DNA from: Odontocerum albicorne
Lineage: Eukaryota > Arthropoda > Insecta > Trichoptera > Odontoceridae
Assembly: GCA_949825065.1 (NCBI GenBank)
Contig: OX463859.1
Location: 10,379,606 to 10,443,605, forward strand
Reading direction: 5' to 3'
Length of the DNA stretch: 64,000 nt
Part shown: piece by piece, positions 32,746-44,962 of the stretch
How the letters are laid out: every line of letters starts with the position of its first letter
Position numbering within the stretch: position 1 is the stretch's first letter
Notes under the pieces: generated by a model
Database searches by the model: none
The model's input: the letters and a program-made list of their open reading frames with translations, nothing else
What the model was told of the DNA's origin: nothing
Made by a program: the position numbers and the translations under genes

Positions 32746-33714
32746 AATTCGTACGAGTACATTAAACATATATAATAAGTATAAAAAAACAAATGAACAA
32801 CAAAAAATGTAAAAACAGTTAAAAATACTTATTGATCTAAATTATACTAAAAAATGATACGTTACATTAAAACATTAATACAAAATATAGTATTTTATAA
32901 ACAATATCAAGAACAAAGTATCACACTAACGTATTTTGTATCAAAAACCAACTATTATACTTAAGTGTTTTATACAAAGTATAACTTTTTTTCTTGAAGG
33001 AGTAAAGCGACACATGAAAAACGTCTACGTGAGGACACCCGGTTAAAGTGTCATTGCTCTGCCTACCGGCATTTCCAAAGGCTGGTTGGTTCAACTAATA
33101 TTATTCCGTCACACGTGTTATCATACCACAAAAAGTAACAATTACCACTATAACGAATTCTTCCCCAGACTGGTTGAATTCGACCACAAAATATACATTC
33201 ACTAGCTCAATATTTATTCATTAATTTGTTTAAAACTTTTGAATATTGTTTTCGGTCGCCTCAACCAAAACGTAGTTTTCAAACCACTGGAAGGGGCAAG
33301 TGGCTTTGAGTCCGCCGTCGCACACGTTGGTAATACTTTCGCAGTATAAAAGGAAACAACATTTTTTTCAATCCCAATAGTGGAGCTTCCGGGTCTGAGA
33401 ACCACTGGAGTAGACTAATCACTCACAGTTCATCATATCACGTGTTGGCAATTCTATCTCATGTATAATCGAACCCTAGACTATGGAGGTTGTCATGATG
33501 GTAAACCTGCTGCAAATATTTTTACGTTATTCTTGCTCAGCCTATAAGGAATGCTAACATTTAATTCTTAGAATAAAATATTTTCGTGTAGTTTTATTAA
33601 TAAATATAAAAATGAAATTGAACAATTCCTGAAACATATCGAAACAATATGAAGAATTAATTGCATACGCCGACACCCTCTTATTCGTATATATATACAC
33701 ACTCACACACTCAA
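32746..33714. other. No supported gene
   Basis: AT-rich, then a mixed stretch near 33000-33420. A minus open frame of 63 codons (33214-33405) and the words AACCACTGGAAGGGGC / GAACCACTGGAGTAG hint at an old repeat. I do not recognise it. Confidence 0.35.
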
Positions 33715-33900
33715 GCAAATTCGTTTAACGGCCGTTTAGATAGCGACATAATAATTCCCACAACGAACAGCCCCCTCCATTCACTCCCCCCCCCATCCTA
33801 ACGGATCCCCCACTCCATCCCACCCCCTCCACCCACCGCCGTTATGGAACTTCCGTTAATAAAAGCCAAAAGCTACACAGAGCTACCAGAGAGAGATTTC
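33715..33900. promoter_or_regulatory. C-rich island, candidate regulatory element
   Basis: GTTTAACGGCCGTTTAGA, a ~75-bp C-rich run (CATTCACTCCCCCCCCCATC), then CCGCCGTTATGGAACTTCCG and TTAATAAAAGCCAAAAGC. Strong local contrast with AT-rich flanks; no coding signal. Confidence 0.3.
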
Positions 33901-35509
33901 GACCTGGGGTTGTTTTGCAACCCTCGAATTTAAGGCAAGTTCTGAAGACGTGTTTCAACTAACCATCGACTGAAAAAATAAAGATTACAATTTCAGAGTA
34001 TCGATCTGTTATTTTTTAAATCATAGCAAGTATTTCATGTGTTTATACTGTATTTTATTTTATTAGATATATCCTTATATGGTTATTTACAATATCGTCG
34101 ATAGCCTCGGTATATTAACTGTAAATAGTTTCCCCATTCCTGCTAGAAACACACGGTATTTTTTAAATTGAAATGAGTCAATTTGCTAACGTTATTAATC
34201 AATTCTAGATTCTAAAATAAGTGCGTTCTATATAAAGAGAACAGTATTTGACATAACAAAGTATGTTTACCTCGCCCACCTTAACACCTCCGTTCACACG
34301 CAAAGAACACGCCTCTTATATATGTGATATATCCATTGTTCTTCTTTGTCGTTGAGAGTTGTAGTCCTCCATTATGTTTGAAACTTGGTGCAACATCTAT
34401 CTCCATTCTTTCTTGCCCTTGGCCATGCTGAATGCAGCTCTCAGCAAGGATCTTGTGAGATCTTCCTCTTGCTCGTTTTCCTTGCCAGCATTTCTAGACT
34501 GTCGCTATTTTTTTTGGTTGGCCCAATGTATGTGAAGATTTATTTCCTACGTGTATTTGAGTGCATTTTCATTTTTATGAACACAGATAGACCGGTTAAT
34601 GATTTGCTGTGTACATTTTAGTGAAAATGTCTTAATATACTAGTATGCGCCCATCTTTACATGTGCTCTTCTTCGGTCAATTTTAAAAGGTCTTCAAAAA
34701 TAACATAGAAAAAGGTAGTTTTAAAAATAGGTGTATCTTTTTTCTACAGGCTTATATAAATATTTTTCATAAGAAGGTACTTTAAAATGACGTATTCATT
34801 AATTAAAGGCAGCCGTTAGAAAAATCAGATGAGATATATGGAATCCTGCATGCTAATCTCTTGTGTGTCGTGAGCTATGCCGATGTGAGGATTTGTTCTG
34901 AGCTGTGTCTAAATCAATTTATTATTGCGTAATTCAAATTATTAATTGATTAATATGTAAATTATGTGTCGTGTTTTTTTAAAAGTACTTGTACAATTTT
35001 TTATATTTTATTTATTAACGTAATTTCATTTTATTAACAAGGTCTTTTTGCATGTACAACTTGTCATATCCATTATTGTAACTTATTTTTTTGTTAATTA
35101 TTAGTTTGCTAAGCTGTAGCATTGAACAGTTGTGGTTATCGTTAGATCTTAAACTTGAAGTTAACGCATTCTTCCATAAAGCATTAATCTAAATCGGTAT
35201 TTATAATATTTTATACCCTATTTATAAATCTTGATTTGTTTAGTATTCACGAATATTTAGGCGCTCCCTTTGGCTTGGCACCACTAGGTAAATGGTTAGG
35301 TTCGTCTGTTTGCCGTGCTTATAATATCCATTACACATAACATAGTTATATCCTCTAATGCGGTGCCATCTAAAATTTTAAATACTACAAAATACACCCG
35401 GGCCTTTCATGACGCTGAAACTTTTTTACAGTAATATTTTGACATCATTTTCCCCCATAAAAAGTCACGCGAGCCGTTCTCTTTATCTTTCGATTAAATA
35501 TTTTTTTAA
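33901..35509. other. AT-rich; unexplained less-AT-rich patch near 34380-34500
   Basis: The 34380-34500 patch reads like the antisense of coding sequence on the minus strand (RNAGKENEQEEDL..., FSMAKGKKEWR), but I cannot assign a family. The rest is AT-rich. Confidence 0.3.
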
Positions 35510-35790
35510 CTTTCAATCTCCCTAATCTATTATGGTTGAGGTTTCATCGCCACCATAACCTTCTTGGAAACTGTCCTCTTAGTTCAAGTGAATACTATCC
35601 TCGTATAGTAATATGCAAAGTTCTATCGGTCTTATTTTATAAATATTTTTTAACTTTCAATCTCCCTTATCTACTCTTATTATGGTTGAGGTTTCATCGC
35701 TACCATAGCCTTCTTGGAAACTGTCTTCTTAGTTCAAGTGAAGACTATCCTCGTATAGTAATATGCAACGTTCTATTGGTCTTACCACTG
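35510..35790 (+). repeat. ~137-bp direct duplication
   Basis: TATGGTTGAGGTTTCATCGC through TTCTTGGAAACTGTC and ACTATCCTCGTATAGTAATA to GTTCTAT occurs twice (about 35531-35637 and 35682-35785) with a few percent divergence. A small insert (CTCTTAT) lies upstream in the second. Old local duplication. Confidence 0.9.
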
Positions 35791-35929
35791 GATATCTTCT
35801 CTTTTTACGCTATTTAAGACTCTTTTGGGATACAATATCTTTTTACGTATATGGTCAAGGTTTTCACACCTAGTTTCAAGCGTATATCCACATTTCAATG
35901 CCTGTCTTTTAACTATTTCCCAATGATCG

Positions 35930-36080
35930 ACCTGACGACTTACGTGACCTAGTTATTCAAACACCTGTCTTCGCAGGTTGCGGTTTTAGTGTAAGTTTAA
36001 CTCAATACATGTTTAACATCTCTAAGGTTGGTTGAAAGATATTCAAATGGAAATTAGCACAATATAATGATTCACGGAAT
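35930..36080 (+). repeat. SINE remnant
   Basis: GACGACTTACGTGACCTAGT head, GCAGGTTGCGGTTTTAGTG, then CATCTCTAAGGTTGGTTGAA and GGAAATTAGCACAATATAA. Degraded member of the 3820-type family. Confidence 0.6.
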
Positions 36081-36259
36081 TATCAAATTTCACCTTGCTT
36101 TTATTTTTCACTCTGGTTTATCAATATAACATATGTGAAAGACACTTAATAATATACCAACACACAATTCAACAATCATTCAATAATCAAAATGAATCAA
36201 ACCAATTCTGAAATTTATAGATCAATAAGAACTCGTCTTTAATACCATTACACAGTCGA

Positions 36260-36500
36260 AGGTTTTGTCTCTACGAGCAGAGACCGAGGCCCAATACACT
36301 CCAAAGATAATTACCAGCCAGGGGGGGCATAATTGCCCCTACAATTACAGCGTTATTAAATCGTTAATAGCCGCTAACGAATCTGCGCCCTATGTATATA
36401 CGAGTATGTTTGTAACAGCGTTCGCCGTTATCTGCCACACGCTGAATTATAACGGACGTAACGGCGTAAGCGTTGGCTTTTCAGGCTTCAGCCGCTTGGC
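36260..36500. promoter_or_regulatory. TAAT/GC-rich island, candidate conserved noncoding element
   Basis: ATAATTACCAGCCAGGGGGG, TAATTGCCCCTACAATTACA, GTTATTAAATCGTTAATAGC and GAATTATAACGGACGTAACG. Dense ATTA cores in a locally GC-richer context. A 112-codon frame (36265-36603) spans it without known domains. Regulatory DNA and a small exon both remain possible. Confidence 0.35.
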
Positions 36501-37479
36501 AGGGGATGAATTCCGCTATTTTCGTATACACTTTGGAAATTTTCAGTGTTTGGATAAAAAATTAAAATTAAAAACAATACCATTACGTGTGAAAAAGGTA
36601 TAAAAGTTTAACAAATTTAAATTTGTTGCTTTAGGGATGTTAAAATATTTAATATTTCTGAAATGTTTTAAATACGTCGTTTGGTTTAAATCCGGATGAC
36701 CAATTTGTATTGTACTATTGTGTAATACGCTTTAATTGTTTTCAGTATGTACAAAATCTCTTCCAGCCAACCTGATTTTTTAAAAGAAGCCTTAAGCGCA
36801 AATTCGACTGGAACCGTTTTAAAATAAATAACGGGAATACTACTCGAAAAACTTCAGGTTAAAAAACTGGCGCCTAATAGGTTATGGAGGTCTACAAATT
36901 GACAAACCTCGTGAGTGAATGTAACTTAAATGAAATGAATATATTTTTTTATATATTAAGGTATTTACTGAATCTAGTCAGACTATTGATAAAATTTATA
37001 GATATAATTAATTTCAAATTTAAAAAAGGAGTAAATTAAATAACATACCAAATCAATGACACATTATTGAAAATGCAAAATCTTAACACGTTAAAAATAC
37101 AAAAAGAAAGGATTCTGGATATTTTTGAAAGGGTCGCCATCTTACTATTTTTATCACAATTTGAATCTGCCAGACCTGTTTTTTTTTTTATTAATTTAAT
37201 AAAATTATATATCATAAGCATAACCTTATTTACTTATGTCTAACAATTTACATTCGAGAATTTATTTACAATTTTTTTTTACTTCAACAATACTTTTAAT
37301 TGATTTACTTCAACAATACTTTTTTTGAACATTAAAACACATTGGTAACGGAAGATTTTGATGCTTTCGGAATTTTCAATACTTCATACCATTTCGTTAA
37401 AAACAATGAAAGCATAAATTATTTGAACTTTTGTGTTTTAGAAGCCGAAAGTAATTGCGACTTCTCATGAGATAATTAT
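36501..37479. other. AT-rich stretch, nothing recognised
   Basis: A short duplicated word (TTACTTCAACAATACTTTT) lies near 37279-37325. No gene. Confidence 0.4.
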
Positions 37480-37675
37480 ATATATTGTACGTTCCCCTTA
37501 TTGTATACCCGCTTATTGTATACTCCCCTTATTGTACTCCTCCTTTATTGCATATCCCCCTTATTGAACACCCCCTTGCTGTACGCCCCCTTTATTGTAC
37601 GCCTTCCTTTTTTTACATTCCTCTTATTGTACATCTCCCTTATTGTACACCTCCCTTAATGTACACCCCTATTTT
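37480..37675 (+). repeat. Degenerate ~19-bp C-rich tandem repeat
   Basis: CCCCTTATTGTACNCCTCC repeats about ten times with variable length (CCCCCTTATTGAACACCCCC, CTCTTATTGTACATCTCCC). The open frames here are repeat artefacts. Confidence 0.85.
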
Positions 37676-38429
37676 AGAGTAAACGTAGGCAACAAACTAT
37701 TACAGATATTAGAGTTACACTCTATTGGTGTAAGTTTTGGATATCGTTCTACTTTCTTGGGGCCCGATACAATAATAATAAAGCAGGAGTTTAAAAACGT
37801 ACACTTCGATAGTTATAAAAATAACATATTTCCCTTCCCATATCATGTTTAATTACTACGCTTAGATACCGTAGACCTGCTAAATGAAAATAATATTTAA
37901 AAAAATCTAAGTTATTTATCAAGAAAACCATGTATTAGGGTGGGGATTTTATAGGATTAACGAGGAACATTTTTTTCCTTAAATATCGACTATATTATTC
38001 TTAACAAATAAGAAAACCTCATTTGAGTTGCAACAGTTTCTCTCCATAAGTTGATTATACGCAATCTTTAATTCGGTATAATCTCGTTAACAAACAGACA
38101 AGCACCCCAATTAAGAAATTCCCTAAAACTACCTGGAATCTGCCCCTCCTTTTAAGAGGAAGGTGGTACGCTTAGAGCTAGTTGGTAGCCCATCATTAAG
38201 GGTGGCAAGCGATTAACCCATAGTAATTATACAAGGAACAAGCTGAGTTTAAACTTGGGCTTAATGCCAGTTAGCACGGGAGGTAAAATTTTCAGTTTAA
38301 TTTTGATGAGTTTTCTTCATTTAAATTGCTATTTAGTTATATATCTGAAAATCTTTTTCGTTTTATAAAGAATGATAATAAAAAATGAAGAAATACATTT
38401 AAAAGAGTAAAATTCAATATAATTACTAT
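37676..38429. other. AT-rich; no supported gene
   Basis: A tRNA-like AGAGCTAGTTGGTAGCCC at about 38174 lacks a B box. Nothing else recognised. Confidence 0.4.
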
Positions 38430-38640
38430 AATATACATACCATCACATAATTTCTTTGTTAAGGTAGGCAGATAGGACAGAGTGGTAAACTTTTATATCA
38501 AAATACACTTAGTTCACCTCCTCCACATCTACACATACTTTAATACAGTTCCTTTTGTTTATTTCACTCCTTCCAAAATTGTATTCAATTGGTTCAAACA
38601 TATTTTTCTCGGCCATCCTCTTCTACGTCTCTGTAATATA
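38430..38640 (-). pseudogene. LINE 3' stub (GHVERM type)
   Basis: TTGTTAAGGTAGGCAGATAG, CACCTCCTCCACATCTACAC, TTGGTTCAAACATA and CGGCCATCCTCTTCTACG, antisense to the ORF2 end. Confidence 0.65.
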
Positions 38641-38760
38641 TAAAATCTCTCAACCAGCAATTGGTAAATATGTAACTCTTGTCTGATTGGTTGGAAGAAA
38701 TTACCGCAGTGCAATAAATACGCCGATTATATGTTTGTACAATGAACGGCCAAATGAATA
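38641..38760 (+). repeat. SINE 3' body fragment
   Basis: TTGTCTGATTGGTTGGAAGA, CCGCAGTGCAATAAATACGC and TGTACAATG match the 3' half of the main SINE. No head. Confidence 0.5.
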
Positions 38761-38984
38761 AACTTACAGTAAAATATACTGCTCCACCAATCAACCCACT
38801 ATTTTCTCTCATTGATTTTTTTATATTGTAAATAAAAATCACAATAGTTACTCATTTAAATTGTTACTTACACGTTTTTTTTTATAACATATAAACCAAT
38901 TTAATTTTATTGCGATTTCGTTAAAAAGGGACAATTTTAAGGAGAAGATTTATTTTTATTTTTCTCATGTCTGCATAAATATAT

Positions 38985-39530
38985 ATGGTAGATATCATAG
39001 GGCCATCTCTCCATTGGGGAAGGCAGAAACAACATATCTCTTACCTTGCCTTATTTACATCCAGACACCTTCTCATAAAACTCTTACGATTTCTCTCACT
39101 TTTAACATTTCATCTAACAAGATATCATTCACTTGATCCAATCATACTTTCCTTGATATTCTTCCACTACACCTTGCACTAACATTTGTACTATATATTG
39201 GTTTTGTTCATCTTTCTTCATTCATTCGTTCTCTTTCATCTTATACAACACATCGCCCTTCAGTTTGCATTTATCCCAAATAATCTTATACAACACATCG
39301 CCCTTCATTTTACATTTATCCCAAATAACTTAGTTCCGTATTCTATCATGCATTGCTAACATCTTATACAACACATCGCCCTTCATTTTACATTTATCCC
39401 AAATAAATTAGTTCCGTATTCTATCATGCATTGCTAACATCTTATACAACACATCGCCCTTCATTTTACATTTATCCCAAATAACTTAGTTCCGTATTCT
39501 ATCATGCATTGCTAACACATTCTCAGCGCA
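38985..39530 (-). pseudogene. LINE 3' stub carrying an internal tandem amplification
   Basis: The right-hand coding reads antisense MHDRIRN, VIWDKCKMKGDVLYKM, the segment just before WFGHVERM. It is repeated in tandem (see next entry). The left part has TTGGGGAAGGCAGAAACAAC, a GATCCAATCATACTTTCCTT block and TTCATTCATTCGTTC. Confidence 0.7.
39237..39520 (-). repeat. 78-bp tandem repeat derived from RT coding
   Basis: CTTATACAACACATCGCCCT recurs at about 39284, 39363 and 39441, plus a partial at 39239. The unit is 78-79 bp and ends TCTATCATGCATTGCTAA. It is a segment of the LINE ORF that amplified locally after insertion. Confidence 0.9.
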
Positions 39531-39607
39531 CGCAAGCCATCTATATAGTAGTATAAATAAATGTATTGCTTTTATGTTATTTTCCCATTTAATTTAAATT
39601 TCATATT

Positions 39608-39720
39608 TGTCCGTTGTTTCTGACATTCTGTCGGTGCCGCCGCGATCTTTTCACACTCCGGTGTGCCAGTAGTAGAATGGCTCCCCTTTGAGAAGTGCTC
39701 TATCATGAAAGTATTACTAA
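39608..39720 (-). repeat. Dispersed repeat family A, partial copy
   Basis: GTGCCGCCGCGATCTTTTCA, CACTCCGGTGTGCCAG and GCTCCCCTTTGAGAAG resemble the central block of 345-653. Both ends missing. Confidence 0.45.
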
Positions 39721-40079
39721 ATTCGATTTTATTACGAGTGTATCATATTGTTGCACTGTAAGGGAATTTCATTCGTTCCTAAAGACATCGCAGAGACATG
39801 CATGAATACGCCCGGACGCTACTGTATCAGCTAGACGTGGTTTGTTCTTCACTGTTTAAATTTTTAAAGTAAATTGGGATTTATTACATTTTTTCCTATT
39901 CCTGAAGCTATGCACAATATTCTGTTATATTTATTTCCTATTTTATTATAGTGAATGTTGTTGACAACAGTTTATTTTTGTCATTTTAACGTAATTATTT
40001 TGTTATTAAAACAATCCTATGATTATCATTGCCTAATATTCAATGAATTTATCATCATTTTTGGTAAACGTTTATTTTT

Positions 40080-40690
40080 TTAAGTAATGTTTCAATTGGC
40101 TCAATCTTTGCTTGCCTCAAAGGGCTATATATATCTTTAGGAAGCACTCGATGACATCCCTTTTTGGGAAGTCTTATTATAATGTATGATTACATATAAA
40201 TATTACACACATACACTATTCTGCACCTAAAGTCGAATACGTATGTATTATATAATATGTCGGAAGATCTACCAACTTTCCTAGAAGTTCGCCCCTAAGC
40301 AAACAAAAAAGTTTATACCCAATCGAAAGCGCTTAAGATATGGGTGGGAACCCTTTTTGGACTTACATTTTTTAAATTTATATGAAAACTGCACATATAC
40401 ATTTCAATACACCTAAAACCTTATGCGTCACTTTAACATATTGGAAGATTTACAAAAGTTTTGTTTGTAGTTCGTCTTCCTTTGTTAAGTTTTCTGCGAT
40501 TTTCTTACCAAAAATGTTTTTCTAAAAATATGTAACTGCGGGGATGAACTAATGTTACGGTACAACCGCCATCTTTTTATGCTTATACTCAACCTGTTTT
40601 TGCAATTATAGTGGTTACAAATCCGGATCTAGAGCACACTTGAGGCTAGTCTGCTATATAAACGACGCTATATAAATTGTAATTTTTTAT
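40080..40690 (+). pseudogene. CR1/L2-like LINE C-terminus and 3' UTR, degraded
   Basis: AGGAAGCACTCGATGACATC is the FRKHL region. It is followed by CACACATACACTATTCTGC, GTTTGTAGTTCGTCTTCC and the terminal CACACTTGAGGCTAGTCTGC to GACGCTATATAAATTG. Order and content match 9640-10110 plus the short 3' ends. Partly duplicated internally. Confidence 0.55.
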
Positions 40691-40779
40691 CATTATTCTC
40701 TGTTTAAAAATATATCTTACCAACTAAGTCACAGGGGTCGTTGAAACATTAATATTTATTTCTGAACTACTTAATTCCT

Positions 40780-41030
40780 CTAACCACTATGCTACCGAGA
40801 GTAGAACCACCCTTAAACTCGGTACAAAATGAAGTAATTAAAACTATAAAGGCCTCTGTAATTAACCGGCGCAAAGCACCACCACCCTTTCCATCCGTGC
40901 GCCCCCTTCCCTCACCCCCAGCTGGATGGTTGGTTCGGGGGGTGGGGAAGACGGGGGTGAGGCCTAGGGAGTTCCCCCGGAGTGGAGGAGGGCGGCCATT
41001 TTGCTGAATTAAAATGGCAAACGAGACGGG
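40780..41030. promoter_or_regulatory. GC-rich island, candidate regulatory element
   Basis: AATGAAGTAATTAAAACTAT and TCTGTAATTAACCGGCGCAA, then a ~120-bp C/G-rich segment ending GGAGGGCGGCCATTTTGCTG. Mixed TAATTA cores and GC-rich DNA in an AT-rich setting. No domain in the 72-codon frame. Conserved element or promoter are possible. Confidence 0.35.
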
Positions 41031-42737
41031 GATTCGGCAACACTGTATTTATTATTTAGTGTAGAAAATAATTCATTTATTTTATGTTGTTGGTGTAAAA
41101 TAGGAACAAAAACAGTTAAAAATAATAGTAACCCTTTTTACATTTTAGATTAGGCAATCAGTATGGTCACTATATGGATTTTCATTTAACATTGATTGCT
41201 TAAAAGAGTAAAGTGAAAAAAATGTTATTTTCAGGATGAATTTCATAAATTATATGGTTTGTTTTGATATTGTGATTGGTTTATCTTGTATTGTTTTTTT
41301 TACTGTATAACACTATTTACATGTCAATGATGAGTGTTATTTGTCGTGTTTTGTCATCTTTTATAAAAAAAAAAAAACGATTTGATTGTTGAAATTGGAA
41401 TGATTTTTTTATCACTTTCGTTGTAAATGTTGTACCACTAAATCGAACCCAGAACACGCATTTGCTTAAAAAGCATGACAACCAATAAACCATTCGTACC
41501 AATTCTGTGTTTTAATCTATCTAGTACAAATTACAAAGATACAATATTAAATATTGTAATTTATTTGCAATATTAATCACTATATTATTAAACAAGTATT
41601 AAAAAAAGTTCTTATTACGCGTTGTTTTGTAACTTACTTACTTAAAATTTCTAAAAAATATTCAACATGCGGAATTATTTTTATAGAGTAATTCAATAAA
41701 TCCTGATGATAAAAGGCCTGAAAGAAAAACCTGTCCATTATACCATCCGGGAATAAAACATGGGTGAAGGCAAGCTAGTCAATAACTAATAAAAATATTC
41801 GGCCAGTAAATATTTCGTATTAGGTATTTTCTAGGTATTTTTATAAATATTCATACATAGCTTATTATTTTATAATGCACAAATGTCCACAGATTTAACC
41901 TTTCTTTCATTATAATTCTGCCAAGTCTTAAATCAGTAAATATTTCATGACTGAATTTTTTAGTTATATTCAGTAATATTAAGTGTATACATCTCTATCC
42001 CTTATATTTTTCTTATGCCAAGTTCAAAATTCACTGGTATACATAATTCATTCAAAATATTTGGCCAGTAAATATTTAATTGCTGGATTAATTTTAGCTA
42101 TTTTTAGTCATATTTAAAAATAGAACACCATCCCCCAAATTTTTTCCTAAGTGTATGCATTTCTACATCTTATATACTTCTTCGGCCAAGTTCAAAATTC
42201 CCTGGTATACATAATTCATTCAAAGTATTTGACCAGTAAATATTTCATTGCTAGATTAATTTTAGCTATTTTCAGTAATATTTAAAAACAGAACACTGTC
42301 TCCCACCTTTTTTCCTAAGCGTATGCATCTCTATATCTTATATACTTCTTCGGCCAAGTTCAAAATTCACTGTTATACATAATTCATTCAAAATATTTCT
42401 CCAGTAAATATTTCATTGCTGGATTAATTTTACCTATTTTCAGTAATATTTAAAAATGGGACATTGTATTCCCACATTTTTTCCTAAGTGTATGCATCTC
42501 CATCCCTTATATTCTTCTTATGCTAACTCCAAGATTAACTTGTATCATATATCTGATTATTGTAAAATATTCTATAACAAGCATTTCCCCCTTTTTTATA
42601 TAGGTATCTATTCAAACATGCGACATTATCATTTTACAATTGTTCTTTAGTACATGCTTTACTGCATCAGTCTTCCTTTTATCGTTCTGCCAAATTCAAG
42701 TTTCATTGGCTGATTTCATCCATTCAAAATATTTGAC

Positions 42738-43003
42738 CAGTTAAGTTCATTTCGATCCCACCTCCACCCACTCTGTTATGGGAGACAAAATATGTCCCCC
42801 CATACAGCGCGATCTACATTGAAAGATCGAAATCTTCTTTATTTTTTTATGAACGTGATGTCTGCCCAAAGAGACTTCTCCGAAGGCAACACACCAGATT
42901 GTGAAAAGAATGGTGCGACGCCAGACTTAAGATTCGACGCTACGAGAGAGGGTAAATGGTTTACAGCGCAGTCAATATACTCATAAAGCGGCTTAAGGCC
43001 TGA
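42738..43003 (+). repeat. Dispersed repeat family A, copy inserted in the 167-bp array
   Basis: Opposite orientation to copies 1 and 2. GTTCATTTCGATCCCACC at its left, GAAAGATCGAAATCTTCTTT, then coding-like QRDF, NTPDCEKN and DLR, ending CGGCTTAAGGCCTGATC. Array sequence flanks both sides. Confidence 0.7.
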
Positions 43004-43374
43004 TCAAATATTTGATCTAAAAATATTCAATTCACGTGTATTTCAATTTTGTGGTCATTTTTACAAATATTTAAATACGACTCAAAAACTTTTCTTAACG
43101 CGCGTATTCTTATAGCATCCATCTTGCTTTTATTCTTCTGCCAAGTCCAAACTTGGACTTGCACACCTTATTCCTACAAAATATTCTGTCAGTAAATATT
43201 CCGTAACATATATTTTCCGGCAATGTCAACAATTTTTTGAGTAAAGATCGAGATTTTTTTCTTAATGTGTACATCTTTACCGAAAGAAACTTTGAACTTT
43301 ATTTTTTTTCAACCAAGTTCATATTTATCTCGCACATCTGATTAAGGCAAAATATTTACAAACATATACATATA

Positions 43375-43680
43375 TCACCATATCGTCTCCCTTGCGAGGT
43401 AGGCAGAGATAACAAATCTCCAAACTTAAAACTATTCATCCATGTACACCATTATCACCAATCGCCACCTCTACTTTCATGCATATTGTCATGCACAATC
43501 TTCAATTATTCATACTTCACCTTCTTTCAAAATCTGGTCCATTTGGTCCAGACACGTTTTTTGTTAGTCGACCTCTTCCACGTACCTACACATTGCACTT
43601 CTGACTTGTATACTCGCTTAATTATTTTTCTCATCATTCATTCTCTCGACGTGTTCAAACCAAATTAAAGCTCTGTTCTT
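43375..43680 (-). pseudogene. LINE 3' stub inserted in the 167-bp array
   Basis: CGTCTCCCTTGCGAGGTAGG, TCTGGTCCATTTGGTCCAGA, GTCGACCTCTTCCACGTACC and TTCTCTCGACGTGTTCAAAC. Same subtype as 17572-17793. Confidence 0.65.
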
Positions 43681-43899
43681 CATCTAACTTAAAATATCCA
43701 TTCAAATAAAAATATTTGACCAGTAAAAATATCCATTCAAATAAAAATATTTGACCAGTAAAAATGTGCATTATACATATATATTTTTTGCAAGAAAAAC
43801 TATCAAAAAAATATAAATTAGCAAAAATATAACTGAGCTTTAACTGCCAATTAAATTCCTTTTGAAGTCTTTTATCTGGATATTCAATAGTTAAGGTAG

Positions 43900-44060
43900 C
43901 AAACAGTTACTGAGCCTGTTAATTGATATCATCCCCCGATTTTATATGCATCAGATATGTCCTCGCATCGTTAGGGGATGCTGAATGGAGCAGGATTAAC
44001 TAAGGGGTGATTTCGAACCTGATAAGAACACCTTATCTGCCTTACTTTCATCAGTTTCAG
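43900..44060. promoter_or_regulatory. Candidate regulatory island
   Basis: AACCTGATAAGAACACCTTA then TCTGCC places two GATA-type sites back to back, with GCAGGATTAACTAAGGGG upstream. Local composition only; weak. Confidence 0.25.
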
Positions 44061-44962
44061 CTTGGATATAAGGTGGGTAATGTTTTGTGTCGTATTGATA
44101 ATATATTTTGATTATTGATCAGAGGGAATTTGGAATTGTTAAATGATTTTATCTAAATGTAAATTGTGAACACGTGTTTCAAATTTGTGTAATGTTTGTG
44201 AAAATAAAAAAAAATGCTTTGTTAGGGTGTATAATTTCTAAAATACTTGAGGTGGGAGTTAATTTTTATTTGATAGAACATTGGCAACAAATAAGTCAAT
44301 GAATATATATAAAAAATACAATATTTTTAAACAATACCAACTATTTAACTCTCAATAATCACTGTTCAGCGATGTTAACAGGCAAGTGAAAATATTATAA
44401 ATATATAGGTGAAAAGAAAAAATTGATAATTTTTCCGTTCATTCAGCCACCATAATTTTAAATCCTGACAGCGTTGAACAAAATATGTTATTTCCACATC
44501 TGAGTCAGTTTTCATATTATGTTATACTCTGCACATTTCTACTATTGAGTTATAGAACCGTGCGTTATTCCTAAATGTAGCAACGGCAAACAAAGCAGTC
44601 TTCTAATATATATTTGAAGTAATGTTTAGTAAAATTAATTTTATTGACACGACAGCATCCGTTGCCTTCCTGGTAAAATGTCTATTATCTAGTTCGTGGA
44701 TTAATTGTACGTTTTTTTGGTAGTCCTTTATGTGACAGATTTGATTTACTAAATGCAATACCTTCGATAAATTCATCTCTATCTTTCTGATTTTATGAAC
44801 TTATAAAATATTTGAAAACTATTTCAGTAGCTCCATTCTGTCACATTTCTACGCAAAGAGACGTATGTGAGTGGTGTTTCCTCTCACGTACTTTTTTTTT
44901 TTAGAGTGAGTTGACTTTGGCCGCCTTGTTTATTACATACAAGGCTTATCAGCACGATTTGA
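44061..44962. other. AT-rich; trace of a LINE C-terminus at 44735-44830
   Basis: TGTGACAGATTTGATTTACT then AAATGCAATACCTTCG corresponds to RFDLLNAI, matching RFDLLKAM in the 14655 fragment. The rest has no supported feature. Confidence 0.4.

Larger units (their letters stand above)
41785..43830 (+). repeat. Diverged ~167-bp tandem array with two nested insertions
   Basis: The landmark ATTTGACCAGTAAATATTTC recurs near 41800, 41931, 42062, 42229, 42396, 42728, 43186 and 43705, mostly at 165-167 bp steps. A second landmark, AAGTGTATGCATCTC, occurs at 41980, 42149, 42317 and 42486. The array is broken at 42738-43003 (family A) and 43375-43680 (LINE stub). A 38-bp duplication closes it near 43690-43770. 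Confidence 0.85.

Noticed and set aside
32446..32812. Three overlapping frames of ~80-118 codons
   Set aside because: Artefact of a 27-bp repeat, not a repeat-containing protein.
34385..34621. Signal-peptide-like plus-strand protein
   Set aside because: The opposite strand looks more like old coding; neither can be assigned to a family.
38160..38240. SINE head at 38.17 kb
   Set aside because: An A-box-like word without a B box or SINE body.
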